From assembly GCA_030038595.1 (NCBI GenBank), contig JASHSW010000085.1:1-9721 (forward strand): DNA of 9,721 bases, read 5' to 3'. The translations under genes were made by a program, and so were the position numbers. The notes beneath the pieces are model-generated. The model did not search any database. It saw only the letters and a list, made by a program, of their open reading frames with translations, and had not been told where the DNA came from. This DNA is from Methylovirgula sp. Lineage in GTDB: Bacteria > Pseudomonadota > Alphaproteobacteria > Rhizobiales > Beijerinckiaceae. This document shows, piece after piece, positions 5,028-9,721 of this stretch; the first letter of the stretch is position 1, and each line of letters opens with the position of its first letter.

Positions 5028-5786
5028 ATGCTCCAGCGCGTTAACGGTTCCCGCAAAGTCGCCGTCATCCTCCACCAGGAACATTCAACGCCGGGCCGGT
5101 TCGGCCGCCTTCTCCAAGCGCTTGGGTACGACCTCGATGTCCGCCGGCCGCCGTTCGGCGACCCTCTGCCGAAGACGCTGGCCGAACACGCCGGGGCCAT
5201 CGTTTTCGGCGGTCCGATGAGCGCCAACGACGAAGAAGATTGGCTGCGCCGCGAGATCGACTGGATCGACGTGCCGCTCAAGGAGGAAAAGCCGCTGATC
5301 GGCATCTGCCTCGGCGCACAGATCCTGGCGCGTCACCTCGGCCAATGCGTCGATGCGCATCCGCAGGGGAAGGTGGAAGTCGGCTATTACTCGATCACAC
5401 CGACGCGCGACGCTCACGCCGCTTGCGGCTGCCCTTTTCCGGAACAGGTCTATCAATGGCACCGCGAGGGCTTCGGCCTGCTTTGCGGCGCAGTTCTACT
5501 TGCGACAGGGCAAGATTTTGAGACGCAAGCGTTCCGTTATGGATCAGCGGCCTACGGTTTCCAATTCCATCCGGAAGTCACCTACGCGATGATCTGCCGC
5601 TGGACGATCCGCGGTTTCGATCGCATGGCGCTGCCCGGCGCGCGTCCCCGCCATCTCCACCTCGAAGGTTGGTACCGGCACGACGCGGCGGTGGCGCGTT
5701 GGTCGGAGGCGTTTCTGACGCGCTGGCTTGCGCCGCGCGATTCGCTGCGGGACGCAGTCGAAGAACGCCGGCTGGTAGTCGCCTAA
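5028..5786 (+). CDS. Class I glutamine amidotransferase (GMP synthase-like GATase domain)
   Basis: This 252-residue stand-alone GATase1 protein has the nucleophile Cys94 in GICLGAQ and the His181/Glu183 pair in FQFHPEV, together a full catalytic triad for releasing ammonia from glutamine. VFGGPMSAND (59-68) is the usual oxyanion-strand motif. The protein resembles the GMP synthase amidotransferase domain but has no ATP-pyrophosphatase domain. Similar free-standing proteins include gamma-glutamyl hydrolases/ligases acting on polyamines or peptides. The C-terminal 60 residues (LEGWYRHDAAVARW onward) extend past the catalytic domain, as in other members of this group. The true substrate cannot be read from the sequence. 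The ATG at 5028 lacks a strong ribosome site. It is the last plus-strand gene before the convergent xerD; the 61 bases between them hold no clear terminator. Confidence 0.88.
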   Translation: MLQRVNGSRKVAVILHQEHSTPGRFGRLLQALGYDLDVRRPPFGDPLPKTLAEHAGAIVFGGPMSANDEEDWLRREIDWIDVPLKEEKPLIGICLGAQILARHLGQCVDAHPQGKVEVGYYSITPTRDAHAACGCPFPEQVYQWHREGFGLLCGAVLLATGQDFETQAFRYGSAAYGFQFHPEVTYAMICRWTIRGFDRMALPGARPRHLHLEGWYRHDAAVARWSEAFLTRWLAPRDSLRDAVEERRLVVA

Positions 5787-5847
5787 TTCCCATCGCTCGG
5801 ATATTTCCCTCTGCCCATTCGCTTGCGCTCATGCGGGGAAGGGACGA

Positions 5848-6774
5848 TTATTTCTCGTTCAGCGGATGGAGGTCGCGCACCATCGCTTTCATCCGCTCGT
5901 CGAGCACATGCGTATAGATTTGCGTCGTCGAAATATCGGCGTGGCCGAGCAGTTCCTGAACGACGCGCAGGTCGGCTCCGTTTTGCAATAAATGGCTCGC
6001 GAACGCGTGGCGCAGGACATGCGGGCTGACGCGCGAAACCGCGATCCCGGCCCGGGCGGCCACCGCTTTGACGTCGCGCGCGAAAACCTGGCGGCTCAAA
6101 TGGCCGCTGGCGCTCTCGGCCGGGAAGAGCCACGGCCCGTCGCCCAGGTTGCGCGCTTCGAGCAGGGCACGATAGGCTGTGATCGACCGTTTCGCCGGTT
6201 CGGAGAGCGGAACGAGACGCTCGCGGCCGCCTTTGCCGCGGATGAGGATCAGCGGCTCGTTACGCCGCGCCGCGGCCTTGGGAAGCGCCACGAGCTCCGA
6301 AACCCTAAGGCCGGTCGCGTAAAGGACTTCCAGTAGGCAAACCGCGCGCGCCGCATGAACGCGCTCGGGCTTGTCCGGTGCGGTCTCTTCGATCCGCGCA
6401 TGCGCCGCAGCAAGCAGACGCTCGACTTCTTCGACGGAGAGAATTTTCGGCAGCGGCGGATTGCGCCGCGGCCCCTCAAGGACCAGAGCGGGATCGTCGG
6501 CGCGCATGCCTTCGGCATACAGAAAGCGGTGCAATTGGCGGATCGCGGAGAGCCGTCGGGCGCTGGTCGCCGCCGAGAAGCCGCGCCCTTTCAGGGCGCG
6601 CAGATAGGCCCGGATGTCCTCGGTGCCGATATTCAACACACATTTCTCGGCGCGGGCGATCGCGGCTTGGTAATCGTAAAGATCGCGCCGATAGGCTTCG
6701 AGCGTGTTGGCCGCCGCGCCGCGCTCGGCCGCCATCATTTCAAGAAAGGCTTCGAGGTCGCGGCCTGTTGGCAA
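5848..6774 (-). CDS. xerD: Site-specific tyrosine recombinase XerD
   Basis: This 308-residue protein resolves chromosome dimers at dif together with XerC, under FtsK control. The N-terminal SAM-like DNA-binding domain (about 7-92) contains the typical FLEMMAAERGAAANTLEAYRRDL. The catalytic domain carries the full set: Arg157 (ATGLRVSEL), Lys181 (RGKGGRER), His252 and Arg255 (HVLRHAFASHLL), His278 (LGHADISTTQ) and the Tyr287 nucleophile (IYTHV). Length and the early FLEMM motif fit XerD. The start is TTG (6774-6772), supported by AGGA seven bases before it; an ATG about 13 codons later would cut into the first helix. It lies 9 bases after a small membrane protein gene whose TAG stop overlaps that AGGA, so the two are translationally coupled. 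XerC is the only close alternative, and the context beside aroKB favours XerD. Confidence 0.93.
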   Translation of the reverse strand: MPTGRDLEAFLEMMAAERGAAANTLEAYRRDLYDYQAAIARAEKCVLNIGTEDIRAYLRALKGRGFSAATSARRLSAIRQLHRFLYAEGMRADDPALVLEGPRRNPPLPKILSVEEVERLLAAAHARIEETAPDKPERVHAARAVCLLEVLYATGLRVSELVALPKAAARRNEPLILIRGKGGRERLVPLSEPAKRSITAYRALLEARNLGDGPWLFPAESASGHLSRQVFARDVKAVAARAGIAVSRVSPHVLRHAFASHLLQNGADLRVVQELLGHADISTTQIYTHVLDERMKAMVRDLHPLNEK

Positions 6775-6783
6775 GATGCAGTC

Positions 6784-6927
6784 CTATTTATTGAGACGCG
6801 AAGCGGGCACGGTCTGGATGATTTGGTGCGGTTGCGGCGTGACGAAAGTGACGAGCCCGAGCATCGTAGCGTAGACGAGCCCCACCAGAAGGCCGATCGT
6901 CAGGAGAAAGCGAATTAGGCTTGGCAC
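6784..6927 (-). CDS. 47-residue single-span membrane protein upstream of xerD
   Basis: The predicted protein has a short N-terminus (MPSLIR), one hydrophobic helix FLLTIGLLVGLVYATMLGLV (about 7-26), and a short tail with a Pro/Gln-rich stretch ending VPASRLNK. The start is GTG (6927-6925) with AGGA five bases before it. An open frame continues further upstream, but it would run into the antisense of the aroKB gene and has no matching ribosome site. Small membrane proteins of this type commonly sit between xerD and aroK in Hyphomicrobiales and are sometimes mislabelled histidine kinases; nothing kinase-like is present. Its TAG stop overlaps the ribosome site of xerD, indicating a two-gene operon. 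The function is unknown. Confidence 0.7.
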   Translation of the reverse strand: MPSLIRFLLTIGLLVGLVYATMLGLVTFVTPQPHQIIQTVPASRLNK

Positions 6928-6960
6928 TGTCGTCCTGCGATTCGGATAGGGATCAGACCC

Positions 6961-6989
6961 GTTATACGGTCCTGGCTGATTTGCGGAAG
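6961..6989 (-). promoter_or_regulatory. Candidate promoter for the small membrane protein-xerD operon
   Basis: On the minus strand TATAAC (6966-6961) is one base from a perfect -10 box. CTTCCG sits 17 bases upstream (6989-6984), a poor -35. Transcription would start near 6954, about 27 bases before the GTG start. I see no convincing plus-strand promoter for aroKB in the same gap (6928-7116). Confidence 0.35.
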
Positions 6990-7116
6990 TGGATCCGCGA
7001 AAGAGGCCCGGAATGCCGCCAAGATAACTGCCGGAACAATGGCTTAGACCAAGGCGACGAGCGCAGGCGTAGGGAAGCCGCTTAAATTGCCGCGGTTGGC
7101 GTGTTACATCCAGCCG

Positions 7117-8889
7117 ATGACTATTGGGATCAAGCCCGGCGGCGAGAGCGGCGAAGAGCATTTGCCGGACGCCGGCGCGGCACGGCTTTTGGCGCAGCTT
7201 GGCCGGCGGCCGATCGTGCTCGTTGGCCTTATGGGTTCCGGCAAGACCGCCATCGGCCGACGGCTCGCGCAACGGCTCGGACTCGAATTTGTCGATTCCG
7301 ACGCTGAGATCGAACGCGCCGCCGGCCTGACGATTCCGGAGATCTTCACCCGCTACGGCGAACCCTATTTTCGCGACGGCGAACGGCGCGTGATGACCCG
7401 GCTCCTGTCGGGCGGAGCGCGGGTCATCGCGACGGGGGGCGGCGCTTTCATGAGCGAAGAGACGCGCGCCGCGATCCGCGCAACCGCGATCTCGATCTGG
7501 CTCAAAGCCGATCTCGACGTGCTCTGGCGGCGCGTTCGCAAGCGCAATCATCGTCCGCTCCTGCAGGACGGCGACCCCGAAGCCATGCTGAAAAAGCTGA
7601 TGGAAGAGCGCGATCCGATCTATGCGCAAGCGGACATCACCGTGATCTCGCGCGAGGGCCCGCACGATCTCGTCGTCGAGGACATTCTTGCCGGGCTGAA
7701 GTCGACATTACCGAAGGAATCGCACCCGACGGGGGCGGGGGACATGGATCTTTCCGGAGCGGCGCGCGTCGAGTGCGTGCGGGTCGATCTCGGCGAACGC
7801 GGCTACGATATTGTGATCGGCGACAGGCTGATCGGCGAGGCCGGCGCCTATCTCGCGCGGCTGGCGCCGGGGGCGGCTGCGGCGGTCGTCAGCGACGAAA
7901 ACGTCGCGCGCCATCATCTTTCCAGGCTCGAAGCCGCGCTCGCGGCCGCCAACATCCGGCATCGGAGCATCGTCGTTGCGCCGGGCGAGGGATCGAAATC
8001 CTATGCTACGTTCGAGCGGGTATGCGACGCCATCTTGGCCGGCAAGTTCGAGCGCGGCGATTGCGTGATCGCGTTGGGCGGCGGAGTGGTTGGCGATCTC
8101 GCCGGTTTTGCGGCGGCGAGCGTGCGTCGCGGCATGCGTCTGGTCCAAATTCCGACCTCGCTACTGGCGCAAGTCGATTCTTCGGTCGGCGGCAAGACCG
8201 GAATCAATTCGCCGCACGGCAAGAATCTGGTCGGGGCCTTTCACCAACCGGTGCTCGTGCTCGCCGACACGGCCTGCCTGGCGAGCCTGCCGCAACGCGA
8301 GTTCCGCGCCGGCTATGCGGAAGTCGTAAAATACGGGCTCATCGGCGATCGCGCGTTTTTCGAGTGGCTCGAGGCCAACTGGCGCGGCGTCTTCGCAGGC
8401 GCTCCCGAGCGCAGCCGGGCGATCGCCAAAAGCTGCGCCGTCAAAGCGGCCGTCGTCGCAGCCGACGAATATGAATCGGGCGAGCGGGCGCTGCTCAATC
8501 TCGGCCATACATTTGCGCACGCTCTCGAGCGTCTCACCGGCTACGACGGGCGCCGCCTGGTACATGGCGAAGCCGTCGCCATCGGGATCGCCTGCGCTTT
8601 CCGCTTCTCGGCGCGACGCGGGCTGGCGAGCGAGACCGAGGCACGGCGCGTCGAAGCACATCTTTGCGCGGCCGGATTGCCGGTTAGAATTCGTGATATT
8701 CCCGATTGGAATGCCGACGCCGCGGCGATCGTCGAGGCGATGCTGCAGGACAAGAAGGTGAAACGCGGCGCCCTCACCTTCATTCTGGCGCACGGCATCG
8801 GACGCTGCTTCATCGCTGCCAACGTCGAGGCCGACGAGGTCGGCGCATTTCTCGAGGACGAATTGAAGGAATCGCGCCGGGCGCGCTGA
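7117..8889 (+). CDS. aroKB: Bifunctional shikimate kinase / 3-dehydroquinate synthase fusion (AroK-AroB)
   Basis: One 590-residue frame holds two shikimate-pathway enzymes. Residues about 30-195 are shikimate kinase: Walker A GLMGSGKT (37-44), the substrate Asp in [14 protein letters not shown] (105-110) and the lid Arg in RNHRPLL (Arg146). After a linker of about 20 residues containing PTGAGDMDL (204-212), residues about 218-580 are 3-dehydroquinate synthase. That half has the NAD-binding [11 protein letters not shown] (321-331), GGKTGIN (358-364) and HGKNLVGAF. Likely Zn ligands are Glu402 (AEVVKYGLI), His464 ([11 protein letters not shown]) and His483 (LVHGEAV). AroB makes 3-dehydroquinate from DAHP (step 2) and AroK phosphorylates shikimate (step 5). 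Most alphaproteobacteria have adjacent separate genes; a fusion is known from Thermotoga. The ATG at 7117 lacks a clear ribosome site, and TTG 7087 is an alternative start. The join lies in a GGGGGCGGGGG run (7731-7741). Confidence 0.94.
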   Translation: MTIGIKPGGESGEEHLPDAGAARLLAQLGRRPIVLVGLMGSGKTAIGRRLAQRLGLEFVDSDAEIERAAGLTIPEIFTRYGEPYFRDGERRVMTRLLSGGARVIATGGGAFMSEETRAAIRATAISIWLKADLDVLWRRVRKRNHRPLLQDGDPEAMLKKLMEERDPIYAQADITVISREGPHDLVVEDILAGLKSTLPKESHPTGAGDMDLSGAARVECVRVDLGERGYDIVIGDRLIGEAGAYLARLAPGAAAAVVSDENVARHHLSRLEAALAAANIRHRSIVVAPGEGSKSYATFERVCDAILAGKFERGDCVIALGGGVVGDLAGFAAASVRRGMRLVQIPTSLLAQVDSSVGGKTGINSPHGKNLVGAFHQPVLVLADTACLASLPQREFRAGYAEVVKYGLIGDRAFFEWLEANWRGVFAGAPERSRAIAKSCAVKAAVVAADEYESGERALLNLGHTFAHALERLTGYDGRRLVHGEAVAIGIACAFRFSARRGLASETEARRVEAHLCAAGLPVRIRDIPDWNADAAAIVEAMLQDKKVKRGALTFILAHGIGRCFIAANVEADEVGAFLEDELKESRRAR

Positions 8890-8906
8890 GTACGGGACTT
8901 TCATCC

Positions 8907-9721
8907 ATGCACGGCGTACATGCCGAGCTCTCGACGCTCGATCTTTGGATCGCCGGGGCGATCGTCGTCTTCTGCATCTTGATGGCGGCTTTCTTCAACA
9001 GCTCGGAGACCGCGCTTACCGCGGCCTCGCGGGCTCGAATGCACGCCCTCGAACGCAGCGGCGATCGTCGCGCCAGCGCCGTCAACCGGCTGCTGCGCAA
9101 CCGCGACCGGCTGATCGGCGCGGTGCTGCTCGGCAATACACTGGTCAGCATCGGTTCCTCGGCGCTGTTGACCGGTGTTCTCGAGGAACTCGTCGGCTAC
9201 AGCGGCGTGGTCTATGCGACCGGCATCATGACGCTGGTGTTGCTTATCTTCGCCGAGATCATGCCGAAGACGCTGGCGATCAATTACCCCGATCGTGTCG
9301 CGCTTTTCGTCGCGCCGGTCATCCGCTTCTTCGTTGCCATCTTCGGGCCGGTGCTTACCGCGGTCGAGGTGATCGTGCAGGCATTTCTACGTCTCTTAGG
9401 TATCGATACGAGCGTCCGACACGCCTTGCTCTCTGGCCGCGAAGAGCTGAAAAGCACGGTCGATCTGATGCATCTCGAAGGCGGCGTGCCGCGCGCCGAA
9501 CGCGACATGTTCGGCGGCTTGCTCGACCTGCGCGACCTGGCGGTCGAAGACGTGATGGTCCACCGCACCAAGATGTACACGATCGATGCCGACCTGCCGC
9601 CGCGCGAATTCGTCCGCGAGGTCGTCGCTTCTCCCTACACGCGCGTGCCGATTTGGCGCGGCGAGCCGGACAATATCATCGGCGTCGTGCATGCGAAGGA
9701 TCTGCTGCGGGCGATCGACCA
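8907..9721 (+). CDS. DUF21/CNNM plus CBS domain transporter (CorC/hemolysin family), 3' end missing
   Basis: 271 codons are present before the window ends. The DUF21 (CNNM) membrane domain spans about residues 12-165. It shows the diagnostic first helix with FFNSSETALTAASRARMHAL (29-48), LLGNTLVSIGSSAL (74-87) and IFAEIMPKTLA (114-124), then a long hydrophobic stretch at 131-163. From about 200 on, ERDMFGGLLDLRDLAVEDVMVHR leads into the first CBS domain, with SPYTRVPIW and NIIGVVHAKDLL (257-268). The second CBS domain and the C-terminal CorC_HlyC domain lie outside. These inner-membrane proteins take part in Mg2+/Co2+ efflux; the label hemolysin is historical. It starts 17 bases after aroKB, so the two are probably one operon. 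The ribosome site is weak. Confidence 0.9.
   Translation, partial: MHGVHAELSTLDLWIAGAIVVFCILMAAFFNSSETALTAASRARMHALERSGDRRASAVNRLLRNRDRLIGAVLLGNTLVSIGSSALLTGVLEELVGYSGVVYATGIMTLVLLIFAEIMPKTLAINYPDRVALFVAPVIRFFVAIFGPVLTAVEVIVQAFLRLLGIDTSVRHALLSGREELKSTVDLMHLEGGVPRAERDMFGGLLDLRDLAVEDVMVHRTKMYTIDADLPPREFVREVVASPYTRVPIWRGEPDNIIGVVHAKDLLRAID

Noticed and set aside
5787..5847. Bidirectional terminator between the amidotransferase and xerD.
   Set aside because: Only broken pairing (TCCCT/AGGGA and CCC/GGG) around a long loop is visible, with no T-runs.
7033..7060. GGAAC at 7033-7037 as an EcfG promoter for aroKB.
   Set aside because: There is no CGTT 16 or 17 bases downstream, and a stress promoter is not expected for this housekeeping gene.
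6928..7665. The small membrane protein upstream of xerD as the tail of a 293-residue protein.
   Set aside because: The upstream part is antisense to the kinase domain of aroKB. A GTG with a good ribosome site at 6927 gives a compact membrane protein.

Overview
The window looks like chromosomal DNA from a GC-rich alphaproteobacterium, probably of the order Hyphomicrobiales (Rhizobiales). Three things point there: the strong G/C bias at third codon positions, two textbook EcfG-type general-stress promoters (a sigma system confined to Alphaproteobacteria), and the gene order xerD / small membrane protein / aroK-aroB / DUF21-CBS transporter. I cannot name a genus. I see no tRNA, rRNA, insertion sequence, CRISPR array or prophage block.

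Left part (1-1765): a minus-strand response regulator runs off the left edge. Next comes a general-stress island. A minus-strand pair with a 4-base overlap encodes a DUF883-like protein (855-1178) and a holin-X-like membrane protein (340-858). It diverges from a plus-strand gene for a KGG-repeat stress protein (1481-1765). The intergenic region carries two back-to-back EcfG promoters, GGAAC-N17-CGTT on minus and GGAAC-N16-CGTT on plus, with their -35 boxes only 13 bp apart. The three genes therefore look like one co-induced envelope/desiccation stress module.

Middle (1766-5786), all on the plus strand: hairpins after the KGG gene; a small two-helix membrane protein behind a direct repeat and a candidate promoter; a Tat-exported periplasmic glucan protein of the OpgD/OpgG family; a small secreted four-cysteine protein of unknown function; a TerB-like protein; and a stand-alone class I glutamine amidotransferase.

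Right part (5848-9721): xerD and a 47-residue membrane protein on the minus strand diverge from a 590-residue fusion of shikimate kinase (AroK) and 3-dehydroquinate synthase (AroB). A DUF21/CBS CorC-type transporter follows 17 bases later and is cut by the right edge. This is the common alphaproteobacterial xerD/aroKB neighbourhood, except that aroK and aroB are joined in one frame.

Nothing here demands a wholly new system. The best leads are the face-to-face stress promoters with a structured leader, the AroK-AroB fusion, and the small uncharacterised secreted and membrane proteins.
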